Below are positions 1-8,349 of a DNA stretch of 64,000 nt, piece after piece (position 1 is the first letter of the stretch; each line of letters begins with the position of its first letter). Location: assembly GCF_001297125.1 (NCBI RefSeq), contig NZ_LHPC01000028.1:186001-250000 (forward strand), read 5' to 3'. The notes under the pieces were generated by a model. It worked only from the letters and a program-made list of their open reading frames with translations. It did not search any database and had not been told where the DNA came from. The position numbers and the translations under genes are program-made. Origin of the DNA: Pseudomonas sp. RIT-PI-q (lineage in GTDB: Bacteria > Pseudomonadota > Gammaproteobacteria > Pseudomonadales > Pseudomonadaceae).

Positions 1-147
1 TTGCCAGGACGGGTAGACACACAGCGCGTAAGTTTTCGGGTCCTTCTTGGATGTTCCGGATAGCTCGGGAGCCCCCTTCAACAAATCAGATGGCGTCGTA
101 CACCCCGCCAACAACATCACCGCCACCGCCCCTATCAAAATCCGCAT
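1..147 (-). CDS. Small lipoprotein, C-terminus outside window
   Basis: Reading leftward from an ATG at 147 gives 49 codons open to the window edge, so the gene is partial. The N-terminus is a short hydrophobic signal ending in LLAGC, a lipobox with the acceptor Cys at residue 16, so the product should be a lipidated envelope protein. A GAGGAAG Shine-Dalgarno precedes the ATG. It lies at the left end of the prophage late region, beyond the tail genes, where accessory lipoproteins are common. Role unknown. Confidence 0.65.
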   Translation of the reverse strand, partial: MRILIGAVAVMLLAGCTTPSDLLKGAPELSGTSKKDPKTYALCVYPSWQ

Positions 148-237
148 GATTCTTCCTCGTCCTGAAAGGGGGTGACTGTAGCACCGGGGTGACAGAAACA
201 ATAAAGCCCAACCGGGGCTCATCGTGGTGCGCTAATT

Positions 238-549
238 CTATTTTCGATAGAAACGCCGAAAAATCGCATTTCCGTCATAACGTCGCTGGCAAATTTTTCG
301 AGACGCCCAAGCACACAGCAGAAAGATGGCGCTGAAGACGATAAACAGAAACGTGGAGTTATTCGAGATGTAGTTTTGGGCCAGACCGGATCCCCACAAT
401 CCAGCGACAAAACAGAGGATAAGGAGGAAAAATGCAACGCTTCGAGGTGTGCCATAACTCACTTCAGCATGACAACCTCTGCAGACTTGAGCGCCCCATG
501 GGACATTGTTCATACAGTGGGGACAGGTCACAGTGTGATTGCTTGTCAC
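238..549 (-). CDS. Zinc-ribbon membrane protein, 103 aa
   Basis: Starts at GTG (549) behind AAGGA. The N-terminus holds a CPHC...CRGC four-cysteine zinc ribbon (about residues 9-27). Two hydrophobic segments follow (about 38-57 and 67-84), then a basic tail. It looks like a small inner-membrane protein with a cytoplasmic zinc knuckle. It lies among accessory genes downstream of the tail module. No specific function can be assigned. Confidence 0.7.
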   Translation of the reverse strand: MTSNHTVTCPHCMNNVPWGAQVCRGCHAEVSYGTPRSVAFFLLILCFVAGLWGSGLAQNYISNNSTFLFIVFSAIFLLCAWASRKICQRRYDGNAIFRRFYRK

Positions 550-713
550 TACTTCATTCCTTTGATTGGTACGGAGCAGTCACTCCGTCGGTAATGGATA
601 AGAGAATATCGGCACCGTCCAAAAAAAATTTAGCTCATTCCCGGCTGTACGAATCCCCAGTAACGCCTAGCACCCACCGAGTAGTAGCCTCCTGCCTCCA
701 TGCAACGGATACC

Positions 714-746
714 CCCAGTCCTTTGCCTGCAAGCCCAAGGACTGGG
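714..746. terminator. Perfect 10-bp hairpin upstream of 787 gene
   Basis: CCCAGTCCTT at 714-723 pairs perfectly with AAGGACTGGG at 737-746 across a 13-nt loop. There is no T-run, so an intrinsic terminator is not certain. It stands between two divergent accessory genes, in the 237 bases that otherwise hold no gene. Confidence 0.4.
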
Positions 747-786
747 ATTGCGCCAATTTCGGCGCGTTAATGACCTGGAGGTCAAT

Positions 787-1035
787 GTGAGTAAAACCCC
801 TGTTTCATCATTTGAGGCCGGCGTAGTTGCCGCGCTGGGCGCCGTATCTCTTTATTTGCGCTCGCGCCCAGACTACGACGCCGCCGAACTTCAAAAGTAC
901 GTCAATTTCTTCAAAAACGCGGTTCAGGATGGCGCCGACAAAAGTGCTTACACGCTTCCACTGGACGCGGTTGGTGGGGACTTGAGCAACATCGAGAACG
1001 CTATTAAAAACGGCGAAAGCGCTAAACCTCGATAA
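787..1035 (+). CDS. Hypothetical protein, 82 aa
   Basis: Start chosen at GTG 787 because TGGAGG lies six bases upstream; the open frame extends further up to 700 but without a ribosome site. The product is soluble with no signal or membrane segment and is mildly acidic with alternating helices. It points against the late genes and its 3' end overlaps the 31-codon minus-strand ORF at 1022-1117 by 14 nt. Family not recognised. Probably an accessory prophage gene with its own promoter. Confidence 0.5.
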   Translation: MSKTPVSSFEAGVVAALGAVSLYLRSRPDYDAAELQKYVNFFKNAVQDGADKSAYTLPLDAVGGDLSNIENAIKNGESAKPR

Positions 1036-1117
1036 CGCTAATTGGCGCATTGTCGCGTATAACAGCGCCGACAATGCGCACCTTACCGTCAGCAGTAATT
1101 TCAAATGGCTGCGCCAT
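1022..1117 (-). CDS. 31-aa ORF after gpK, possible tail-tip remnant
   Basis: ATG at 1117 follows GCAGGAG at good spacing, and the frame closes at TAG after 31 residues. The peptide (begins MAQPFEITADGKVRIVGAVI) recalls the beta-rich repeats near the C-terminus of gpJ-type tail-tip proteins, which is a resemblance only. It sits exactly where gpI or gpJ would start in a lambda-type tail operon, so it may be a deletion remnant or a short independent gene. Confidence 0.45.
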   Translation of the reverse strand: MAQPFEITADGKVRIVGAVIRDNAPISVIEV

Positions 1118-1141
1118 AAATTCTCCTGCGGCCTTGCCGCA

Positions 1142-1906
1142 TCATGTGGTTGGTTGTGCATCTTTGTGCCTGAGGATCAGGCGTGCTCGGTCCAGCCATG
1201 GCCCGCCGAAGACGATGATCTCCGATGGTCTGCCATACAGGTGGTGCAGCAGGAACGGCCCGGGGCCGAACGCCGCCGCATCCTCGCCGAGCAGCGCCGG
1301 ATCGGCGCCGAGAAAGATCCCGGCATGGTTCGGGAATACCGTCCGCCCGACTTCCATGACGACCATGTCGCCGCGCTGCGGCTGATCGACACGATAGAAC
1401 CCGGCTGCCTCGTAGTTCGCCTCGTAAAGGCTGAGATTGTCTTTGCTCTCCCACCAGCCATCGGAACGTTTGAAGGCTTCGAACTCTAGCCCCCACTCGC
1501 GCTTGTACCAATCCGCGCAGACCTGCCAGCAGTCCCACGCGCCGTGCACGAACGGCCGATTGAGCAACGGCGTATGCCCGGTCGGAGTGATGCTGCGCAG
1601 GTCGCCTTCCGGCCAGCTCAGGATGTGCCATGGCATCGCAGTCGCCTCGCACATGGCCAGGTCATGCGGTGAAGGCCTACTGGTTGCATCCGGATGTGTG
1701 TGGAAGATGCCGATCACCTCTCCCACGTCTTCCGCCGCGGCGTAGTCCTCCGGATCAATGCGAAACTCTTCTGTCGGCTCGGTCGCGATGTTCCGGCACG
1801 GATAATACTGCTGCTTTCTGCCGATCGCCAGCAGCAACCCGCAGGCCTCCCGGGGATACTGCGCGGCCGCGTGCGCTGTCATGGCGCTCAAGATGTGCTT
1901 GCGCAT
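1142..1906 (-). CDS. Tail assembly protein gpK (JAMM + NlpC/P60)
   Basis: Lambda gpK-type protein, 254 aa. The N-terminal MPN/JAMM metalloprotease domain has E20, H69, H71, S79 and D82, matching the HxHPx6SxxD motif. A C-terminal NlpC/P60 cysteine peptidase domain has C126 (DCW) and H194 (NHAG). The family acts in tail-tip assembly and possibly in local peptidoglycan cleavage at infection. It follows gpL with a two-base gap and is the last clearly recognisable tail gene before the window edge. Both catalytic sets look intact. Confidence 0.9.
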   Translation of the reverse strand: MRKHILSAMTAHAAAQYPREACGLLLAIGRKQQYYPCRNIATEPTEEFRIDPEDYAAAEDVGEVIGIFHTHPDATSRPSPHDLAMCEATAMPWHILSWPEGDLRSITPTGHTPLLNRPFVHGAWDCWQVCADWYKREWGLEFEAFKRSDGWWESKDNLSLYEANYEAAGFYRVDQPQRGDMVVMEVGRTVFPNHAGIFLGADPALLGEDAAAFGPGPFLLHHLYGRPSEIIVFGGPWLDRARLILRHKDAQPTT

Positions 1907-1908
1907 GG

Positions 1909-2661
1909 TCAGCTCCGTGCGATCAGGGACACCGCGGGGAATCCGCCGTGGGGAAGTTCGTTGTTCTCACCGAAGTGCAACTTGCAAGACTTCAGTCCGC
2001 CCTTGCACTGGTCTTTGCTCGGGTCGTCCGTTGGATCGTCGTCGTCGTCGAACATGGCGCTGCCGGTGTAGCCGCAATTCGGCCCCCGGTAACCGCCTGT
2101 CATTGCCCAGTGGCAGAAGGTCGTCATTTGGCGCCCGGGCAACCCGTGGTTATCGATCTCACCGGGTGACGACAGATCCCACTGCACGACCTCGCCATCC
2201 TCACCGGTCTTCTGGTCGATGAACCAGATTTCCAGCGCCTCTTGTGTCGGGTCTGCGGTCGGATTGCCTTCAGGAAAGTTCACGGCGTCCAGGTACTGCG
2301 CCAGCGTCTCGCGCACGGTCAGTTGAAACTTCAGCAAGTCATCGAAGGCCAAACACAGTGCGGTGATTCGCCCATTAACGTTGCCGGCCATGAAGGTCGG
2401 TCGTGTAGCGCTTCCGCTGCTGTCTGCGCCGACGCCTTCAATCTGCACCGGCCAGGCCGCGTACTCATTGCCCTGCCAGATGATCGACTTCGCCGGCAGT
2501 TCGTCAGGTGACCCCTCGTACGCCAGCAACTCAGCCGGCGTGTGCGGAATCGCATGAGCATGGAAACGCAGAAAGTCCGCGCCGTATTCTGTGCCGTCGA
2601 TTTCAAACAGCCGCACTTCCCCGCCGGGCTCCAGCCTCTGGATGTCCGTAATCAAAGCCAT
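1909..2661 (-). CDS. Minor tail protein gpL
   Basis: 250-aa lambda gpL-like tail-tip protein. Four cysteines near the C-terminus (C183, C196, C219, C226) match the set that in lambda gpL holds an iron-sulfur cluster. Here an acidic run of Asp residues lies between the second and third. It lies between gpM and gpK in the canonical H-M-L-K order. In the virion it should form part of the tail tip around the tape-measure N-terminus. Confidence 0.88.
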   Translation of the reverse strand: MALITDIQRLEPGGEVRLFEIDGTEYGADFLRFHAHAIPHTPAELLAYEGSPDELPAKSIIWQGNEYAAWPVQIEGVGADSSGSATRPTFMAGNVNGRITALCLAFDDLLKFQLTVRETLAQYLDAVNFPEGNPTADPTQEALEIWFIDQKTGEDGEVVQWDLSSPGEIDNHGLPGRQMTTFCHWAMTGGYRGPNCGYTGSAMFDDDDDPTDDPSKDQCKGGLKSCKLHFGENNELPHGGFPAVSLIARS

Positions 2662-2672
2662 GTGGCATTACC

Positions 2673-3014
2673 TCAGGGGTGAAAGGTTTGTTCGAAGGTG
2701 GCGCTCAGCGTGTAAACCGATCCGCCTTTGTGTGAGGGCTGGTAGCCATTCGGGCACTTGTAGAGACCAAGCTCGCCGAGCGGCGGCGTCCAGAGGAACG
2801 CCTTCGCGCCTTTGTGGCGATCGAGGAAGGCGATGATCTCCTTGATCCGTTCCGCACTGCCGGTGTGGCTGATGGGCCAGGACTGCATCTTATTGTTTAT
2901 GCCGTCGGATACAGACTGCTCATATCCATCACCGAACTGCTTGCTCCGGATGCGCTGCTTGATATCGCCAGTTGCACCCTTTTCTATTTGCCAGGTGAAT
3001 CTCTCAATTGCCAT
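2673..3014 (-). CDS. Minor tail protein gpM
   Basis: 113 aa, the usual length of lambda gpM-type distal tail proteins. The family pattern is visible: an early FGDGYEQ segment and a C-terminal TLSATFEQTF strand. It follows the tape-measure gene by three bases and precedes gpL. Role: tail-tip assembly at the end of the tail tube. Confidence 0.87.
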   Translation of the reverse strand: MAIERFTWQIEKGATGDIKQRIRSKQFGDGYEQSVSDGINNKMQSWPISHTGSAERIKEIIAFLDRHKGAKAFLWTPPLGELGLYKCPNGYQPSHKGGSVYTLSATFEQTFHP

Positions 3015-3017
3015 GAA

Positions 3018-6000
3018 TCACCCCGTGATGGCTCTGTTGATTTTTCCGCCCCGGCGCAGGTCGACGCTCACCAGCTTCTGGTAACGCTGATCAACGAAGT
3101 CGGCCAAGTCCTTGCCAAACTGCTGGTAAGCAGGATCGTCAGCCGTAGAACTGGTTGATCCATCGCTGGCCACCATGACTTGCACACTGATCGTTGTTCC
3201 GCCACCAGAGCCACCGAGTGCAGCGACTCCAGGCCCCCCACCAGACGTGAGCGGCGTTACGCTGCCGCCGTTCGCGCCAGTCATGAGGAAGGACTTGCCG
3301 CCCTCGTTGTACAGCTCCGGCCCCAGCTCGTTGACCTCATACAGAGAGTTGGGGGCGACAGGTCCGCCGGCCGCTCTGTAGCCAGAGAAGTCGACGTTGG
3401 TGTATCCGGCCTGAGACGCTCCTGCTGCTGACGAAGCAGCACCGGCAGAACCGGAGGCCAGCCCGTTACCGCCACCACCAACGAAGTAGTTCGTTGCAGC
3501 GCCCACCAAGCTGCCAAGCAATGCCGAACTCGCCTGGCGAGTAGCGATGCGAGCCATGTCCGCGATGATCGACTTCGCGAAATCACCGAACGATGCCTTC
3601 CCAGTCATGGCGAAGTTGACGATCGAATCCTCCATGGAGCTGAACGCGTTGGTGAACAGGTTCCGAGTTTGGCCGGCAATGTCCCGGGCGGAGTCCAGGT
3701 AATTGGCCCAGGCCGATGTCGCGCCCTTCGTCCAGTCACCCTGTGCCGCTTCGACATCGGCATAGTTCTGCCGGATTTGGTCGGTGGCCTTCTTGTTCGC
3801 ATCTGCGAGCGCTCGTGACTTCTTCTCGAACTCATCGGGATCCATCTTCCGTGATGGATCAGACTGCTGATTGGCAAGGTCCAGCGACTGCTGAGCGAAC
3901 CGGTCTTGCTGACTGTTCAGCTCTCCGCTGAGCGCGTTCTGTCGATCACCTTGACCGACGCCGTTGACTGCGCGCTGCCCGGCAAGCTCCAGAGCTTTCT
4001 GTTGCTGCCCAAGGGCAGCAACGTACTGTTTTATGGCGTACTCCTGCTTCTTCAGGCGCCCATCTTCAGCAGTGGCCAGCACCTCCTGCTGGCTGTCAGC
4101 ATCTTTCTGCGCTTTAACCATGGCTGTGCGTGCGTCAGCGATCTTCTGGTCCAGTTGAATGCGCTGCGCTGCCGTTGTGCTGGACTTGTTCTTCACCGCC
4201 TCCAGCGCTGCGATCTCGGCCTCGTAGGCTGCCGCCACCTCGTCACGCTCGTTGCCGATCAAGCCGTCACGTTTTTGCGCGTACTCAGCCTGGGAGATGA
4301 GCCCGGCTTTTTGCGCCGCATCCAGTTGCTTCTGAGCATTGTTGTAATCGGCCACAATTGCCGTGAGCTGGTTCTTGGCATCGTTGAAACCGGTGAGGTC
4401 GACGCTGCCTGCCGCGGCCTTTGGGTCTTTGTTGTCGTCATCAATCTTTTTGCGCAACTTGTCATAAGCGCCGCCTGAGAATTTCTTCCCATCAAAATCG
4501 ACGCCACTCAGCAATGCCGACTTTTGTCCGGTCTCTTCTGCTTTCTGGTAGAGCTTCGTGAACTGATCGTTGAGTTTTTCGTAGGCTTTCTGCCGTTTGG
4601 TCAGTGGATTCAGGTCGTCGAGCTGCTTATCCAGTTCCTTCTGAACAGCGATCATCTCTTTGTTCGCGTGAGTTGTTTCACCGGTTGTCGTGGCCAGGCC
4701 CTGGCTGGCGGCTTGGCGCGCTTTGAGTCCGGCAAGCTTGGCCTCCAGCGCCGCGGTGGAGTCATCATTTTCACCATCGCCCAGACCCAGAAACGAGTTG
4801 AGCGAACTGAGGCCATTGGATACCGCTCCAGCGACACCGCCACCTTTGCGAGTGTCGAGCACACGCTGCGTGATCTCGATTTGCTTGGCCAGGTCCGGGA
4901 AGATTTCCGATCGGATGGCGCCATAGGCACCGGTGATCGCGATCTTGATGTTGTCCCAATCGCGCTCAACATCTGACAGGGAGGCGCGGTAAGCCTTCAG
5001 CCGCTCCTGAGCCGACAGATTCAGGCTTTCACTCAAGACATCCAGTGCACGCTGATGGTCGCCTTGGTCGTCGATCGCTTTGATGACCTCGTACTGCTCG
5101 TAGGTGAGCAGGCCGTATTGGTCACTTATCTTGGCCGCAGCCTCGGTGGCGGTATCGCCAGCGTTGGCCAAAGACTTGGCGATATCGCCGGCACCCCTCC
5201 CTGTTACCTCCCCGATGGCAGCTGCCGCCTGTGCCAGGTTCTGCATTTGAACGCCGCTGGTAGCTACGCCCGATGCCAGCGCGACAACGGCCTCGCGCGC
5301 GCCGGATAGATTGCCAGTCAGCACGCCAGCCGATTCGCTCATGGACTTGAGGTTGGCAATGCTCTGGCCGGCATCGTTCGAGCCGCCGTTGATTGCGGCA
5401 TTGAACTCACGCGCCTGCTTCATTGCATCGAAGTAGGCATAGCCGAGCCCGCCGATCACGCCCGCGAGAAGGCCCGCCGGAAGCAGCAAAGCCGCCATGC
5501 TTTTGGCCGACGCTCCAGCGCCGGCGCCGAGTTGAGCAATGGCTCTCGCCCCGCTACCCAAATCGCCGGATGACAGCGCGTTGGTCAGCTGCATGACGTT
5601 TTCTTGAGCTTGGCGGGGGCCGAGCTTCAGCTTGTCGAATGCGGTTTCTGTCGCGGTTAGTCCGGCCCGGGCCTTTCCGATTTTGGCCCGGGCTTCCGCG
5701 TATCGCTCGGATGAGATCGTCCCGCTGACCTTGAGTGCTTCGAGCGCCTTTTCCTGCGCCTCCAGCTTGCCCAGCTTCGCGGTCACGGGATCTATACCAT
5801 TGACCGTGCGCTTCAGCGCTTCGATCTGGCGGTTTTCCGCGTCGATCAGGCGCTGTTTCTGTGCGACTTCCTTGGCTTCGGCTTTTTCGATCTTGTCGTA
5901 GGCATTGCCGAGACGGTCCTGGTACGCCTCCTGCTGCTCGATCGTGACCAGGCCGCCCTTGCGTGCGCGCTCCAGCAGCCCTTCAGCCTGAACCAGCTGC

Positions 6001-6326
6001 TCGATGCTGCCGATGTTGCCGGACATCGCCTTTTCGAGTTGGCTGATGATGGCGATTTCGCTGGTAGCGCTTGCGCCTGATTTCCGTCTTGCGTCAGCCT
6101 GGCGCTGGGTGGCACCGGTCGATTTGTCGATCTCCTGCGCAACCTCGCGCTCAGTCTGGACAATCTTCTTGCCGGTGTCGGCCAGTTCGGCCCCGGTCTT
6201 GCCGAGATCGTCGATAGCCCTTTCGGCATCAACAGCCGAATCGACCAGCTTGTCCAAATCGTCAGCAGCCTTGACCGCTTGCGACGAATTGACCTCGATG
6301 CCCAGGGACGCGAAGTTGGTGCTCAT
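3018..6326 (-). CDS. Tail tape measure protein
   Basis: At 1102 aa this is the longest prophage gene and should set tail length. The N-terminal part and the middle are long helical, Ala/Lys/Glu-rich coiled coil with repeated QKR/QAE segments. A hydrophobic stretch lies near 285-305 (LLPAGLLAGVIGGLGYAYF). The C-terminus has the lambda gpH-type domain (FTNAFSSMEDSIVNFAMTGK, about 915-935) followed by Gly/Ser-rich loops. The ATG overlaps the stop of the frameshifted upstream frame (ATGA). Confidence 0.93.
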   Translation of the reverse strand: MSTNFASLGIEVNSSQAVKAADDLDKLVDSAVDAERAIDDLGKTGAELADTGKKIVQTEREVAQEIDKSTGATQRQADARRKSGASATSEIAIISQLEKAMSGNIGSIEQLVQAEGLLERARKGGLVTIEQQEAYQDRLGNAYDKIEKAEAKEVAQKQRLIDAENRQIEALKRTVNGIDPVTAKLGKLEAQEKALEALKVSGTISSERYAEARAKIGKARAGLTATETAFDKLKLGPRQAQENVMQLTNALSSGDLGSGARAIAQLGAGAGASAKSMAALLLPAGLLAGVIGGLGYAYFDAMKQAREFNAAINGGSNDAGQSIANLKSMSESAGVLTGNLSGAREAVVALASGVATSGVQMQNLAQAAAAIGEVTGRGAGDIAKSLANAGDTATEAAAKISDQYGLLTYEQYEVIKAIDDQGDHQRALDVLSESLNLSAQERLKAYRASLSDVERDWDNIKIAITGAYGAIRSEIFPDLAKQIEITQRVLDTRKGGGVAGAVSNGLSSLNSFLGLGDGENDDSTAALEAKLAGLKARQAASQGLATTTGETTHANKEMIAVQKELDKQLDDLNPLTKRQKAYEKLNDQFTKLYQKAEETGQKSALLSGVDFDGKKFSGGAYDKLRKKIDDDNKDPKAAAGSVDLTGFNDAKNQLTAIVADYNNAQKQLDAAQKAGLISQAEYAQKRDGLIGNERDEVAAAYEAEIAALEAVKNKSSTTAAQRIQLDQKIADARTAMVKAQKDADSQQEVLATAEDGRLKKQEYAIKQYVAALGQQQKALELAGQRAVNGVGQGDRQNALSGELNSQQDRFAQQSLDLANQQSDPSRKMDPDEFEKKSRALADANKKATDQIRQNYADVEAAQGDWTKGATSAWANYLDSARDIAGQTRNLFTNAFSSMEDSIVNFAMTGKASFGDFAKSIIADMARIATRQASSALLGSLVGAATNYFVGGGGNGLASGSAGAASSAAGASQAGYTNVDFSGYRAAGGPVAPNSLYEVNELGPELYNEGGKSFLMTGANGGSVTPLTSGGGPGVAALGGSGGGTTISVQVMVASDGSTSSTADDPAYQQFGKDLADFVDQRYQKLVSVDLRRGGKINRAITG

Positions 6327-6637
6327 TTACAGTCCCTCTGTTCCGCCATCACCCGCAGGGCTTCGGCTTCCATGATGCGGATATCTGGGAAAATGTCGGT
6401 GGCCTGGGCCCGGGTTAAGCCGAGGAAGCCAGCGACATCGCGAATTGACGTGTAATCCAGACCGGTAGCGCCGCACGCACCTGTACGCCACTGGGTCCAC
6501 ATGGCCTCGAAGACCTGAAATGCAGGCCAGATGTCTGGCCAGACCTCGGCCTCGTCGCCGTAATCTTCAGCCGAGAACCCGAAAGCATCCTGGCCTTGGA
6601 TGGTCGGCTGATAGAGGGCGCGCGCGACGCTGATTAG
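6323..6637 (-). CDS. gpT-like DUF1799 frame, read by -1 frameshift
   Basis: Downstream of the tail chaperone stop, the -1 frame is open for 104 codons from 6637 to a TGA at 6325-6323 that overlaps the tape-measure ATG. It contains VWPDIWPAFQVFEAMWTQWR and a following ATGLDY segment, characteristic of DUF1799/gpT-like proteins. It has no good start codon or ribosome site of its own. By analogy with lambda gpGT, it should be made as a C-terminal extension of the 125-aa chaperone, giving a product of about 229 aa that recruits tube subunits to the tape measure. Confidence 0.8.
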   Translation of the reverse strand, partial: LISVARALYQPTIQGQDAFGFSAEDYGDEAEVWPDIWPAFQVFEAMWTQWRTGACGATGLDYTSIRDVAGFLGLTRAQATDIFPDIRIMEAEALRVMAEQRDCK

Positions 6638-7011
6638 TTTCCCAGGCGGGCCTTGCTGTATGCCTCGGAGTAAGCCGCCAACACCGCGCTTGGCGTGGCA
6701 CTGATCGAGCTGACCAGGATGCGGAGATTTTCGTCGGTGAAGTCTTCATCGACATCCCAGCCCACGACGACTGCCTTGAGCTGTTCCACCTGGAGGTCAA
6801 TCAGCATGGCAGTGAATTTCTCAAGCCCCGCCTCTTCAGACTTTTCCCCCAGGGCCTTGTGCCGCTCACCCCAGCCGGCATAGAGGGTTGCCAGTTCGGC
6901 ACGGTCGCGGTACTTGAACTCGAACCCAACCTTTACGGGATCGCCGCCGACCGTAGGAAGCATCACATCAGCTTTGAAGGTGGGGTTCTGGATCAGTTTG
7001 AACTTGGCCAT
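6634..7011 (-). CDS. Tail assembly chaperone gpG-like
   Basis: 125 aa, following the major tail gene by nine bases, with AAGGGAT as ribosome site. The sequence fits the tail assembly chaperone family: a beta-rich N-terminus, a RAELATLYAGW helix and a small helical C-terminus. It binds the tape measure before tube polymerisation. Its 3' end carries the slippery heptamer that yields the longer gpGT-type product. The chaperone is not expected in the mature virion. Confidence 0.85.
   Translation of the reverse strand: MAKFKLIQNPTFKADVMLPTVGGDPVKVGFEFKYRDRAELATLYAGWGERHKALGEKSEEAGLEKFTAMLIDLQVEQLKAVVVGWDVDEDFTDENLRILVSSISATPSAVLAAYSEAYSKARLGN
6637..6643 (-). promoter_or_regulatory. -1 ribosomal frameshift site GGGAAAC
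   Basis: Read on the minus strand, the last sense codons of the chaperone are CTG GGA AAC before TAA. G GGA AAC is a classic X XXY YYZ slippery heptamer, one base different from lambda's GGGAAAG. It lies directly before the stop and the -1 frame stays open into the DUF1799 segment. Confidence 0.82.
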
Positions 7012-7020
7012 GTGTATCCC

Positions 7021-7668
7021 TTACGCGGCGTAGCGGATGAATTTAGCGACCACGGCAAACACAGCAGTGACGGCCATGATGTTGTTCTTGGTCATCGACG
7101 GCACGTTGTCGAACGACGCGTAAGCGTTGTAGGCGATGACGCCACCCGAAGCGAGATTCACGCGAACTGCGCGCGGCTTCTTGTCGTCGTCGGCTTCCAG
7201 CAACACGTCGTTGTGCGGAAGTCCCGGGTCATCGGCCATGGTCAGGGTGAACGACAGTGCAGACTTGGACGTCGGGATCTGGTGCTCATCGTCTTCCTCG
7301 AGGAACGAGTAGGTGACGTTTTGCTGCTCGCCGCCGGATTTGCTCGACTCCGTGACTTGGCTGATAGGAACCCAGGTCAGAATCTTCCGCACCGAGCCGC
7401 CGCCCGCGCCAGCGATGAAGCGCGCCGCATTAAGCGTGTTGATCGACTCAAGTACGAACGAGTCGGTGGTCGCGGTCTTGACGCGAGCTACGCGATTGTT
7501 CAGGCGCGCCCAACCGGAAGTAACTTCGACAAAGTCGCCAGCCTCAAGGTCGTGGCCGGCCGACGACACAACAGCTTCGGTTGCGTTGGTGATCGCAGTA
7601 AAGACGATCGGCGCGTCATACGAGGCAGCGATAGCGGCAGTCGAGCCATTGGGTAGAAAAACGGCCAT
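7021..7668 (-). CDS. Major tail tube protein (gpV-like)
   Basis: 215 aa behind a strong AAAGGAGG site. The beta-rich sequence, with an SGGEQQNVTYSFLEEDDEHQ-type central region, fits phage tail tube proteins that stack as hexameric rings. It sits between the tail terminator gene and the chaperone pair, as in other lambda-like tails. A hairpin separates it from the upstream gene, which may allow separate expression of this abundant protein. Confidence 0.85.
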   Translation of the reverse strand: MAVFLPNGSTAAIAASYDAPIVFTAITNATEAVVSSAGHDLEAGDFVEVTSGWARLNNRVARVKTATTDSFVLESINTLNAARFIAGAGGGSVRKILTWVPISQVTESSKSGGEQQNVTYSFLEEDDEHQIPTSKSALSFTLTMADDPGLPHNDVLLEADDDKKPRAVRVNLASGGVIAYNAYASFDNVPSMTKNNIMAVTAVFAVVAKFIRYAA

Positions 7669-7696
7669 TGGTGTTTCCTCCTTTCAGAAATGACAA

Positions 7697-7716
7697 AACC
7701 CGCTCAATGGCGGGTT
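7697..7716 (-). terminator. Hairpin before the tail tube gene
   Basis: AACCCGC at 7697-7703 pairs with GCGGGTT at 7710-7716. On the minus strand it is followed by TTTTGT. A second short GCCCA/TGGGC stem lies at 7725-7735. It could attenuate late transcription or mark an RNA end before the tube gene. Confidence 0.5.
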
Positions 7717-7738
7717 CTGGGTTTGCCCAATGGGCGGA

Positions 7739-8155
7739 TTAGTTTGTGTCTGCTCGGTACAGAAACGACACAGGCACGGTGAAGGTGTTGTCGTCTGGAA
7801 TGCCGGGGCCAGGGTCAACCGGCGTCATCGTCACAACGGTCAGCGCGCCCTTCGTGTTTCGCTCGTACAGCGGGAACAAGGCGGCAATCTGATCAGCCAG
7901 TGCACCAGCCGCACCGCGGTACTTTCCCGAAGGCATCACGATACTGACCTGAAATACTCCGGTGTACAGCTTGTGGTCACCGCCGAGCGTGTTGCTCGCG
8001 GTGTCGGCTGGCAACGTAAATGCCTTCAGATAGGTGGCGCCGTCGACGGGCGCAAATGCCTCGTTCTCAACGACGACCTTCAGCGGCACCGGTAATGCTT
8101 TCGCCCAGTTGATCAGCTTGGCCTCGTAGATCGAGGCGATGATGTTGTGGGACAT
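7739..8155 (-). CDS. Tail terminator protein, DUF4128-like (gpU role)
   Basis: 138 aa. The pattern (short N-terminal helix, VPLKVVVENEAF, then a YTGVFQVSIVMPSGKYRG core) fits the DUF4128 phage family, which occupies the gpU tail-terminator position. That role is to cap the tail tube and join it to the head. The ATG overlaps the stop of the upstream 64-aa gene. Confidence 0.75.
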   Translation of the reverse strand: MSHNIIASIYEAKLINWAKALPVPLKVVVENEAFAPVDGATYLKAFTLPADTASNTLGGDHKLYTGVFQVSIVMPSGKYRGAAGALADQIAALFPLYERNTKGALTVVTMTPVDPGPGIPDDNTFTVPVSFLYRADTN

Positions 8156-8349
8156 CAGGCCTCCTTATAAGTCAGTGACGGAGAAATCACTCGTAGACTT
8201 TGCCTTTCCCCGCACGCCTTGCACTCATGCGGATACAGAGGTGGGTGTGAAAGCCAAACCACCGCACTCTCTTCCCGCGTCAGTCGCCCACCGCAATCGC
8301 ACAACGCGTACCGCATCACCGGTCGAACCGGAACGTCTTCGAATTTCAT
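8155..8349 (-). CDS. Small zinc-ribbon protein, 64 aa
   Basis: Two cysteine pairs, CDC (residues 18-20) and CKAC (about 43-46), suggest a zinc ribbon. It is coupled by stop/start overlap on both sides to the head-tail genes, so it is part of the late operon. Small proteins of this type recur between connector and terminator genes in Pseudomonas siphophages. Function unknown. Confidence 0.68.
   Translation of the reverse strand: MKFEDVPVRPVMRYALCDCGGRLTREESAVVWLSHPPLYPHECKACGERQSLRVISPSLTYKEA

Noticed and set aside
808..1161. 117-codon minus-strand frame after gpK, considered as gpI
   Set aside because: No tail-assembly similarity and it covers the better supported 787-1035 plus gene and the 31-aa ORF.
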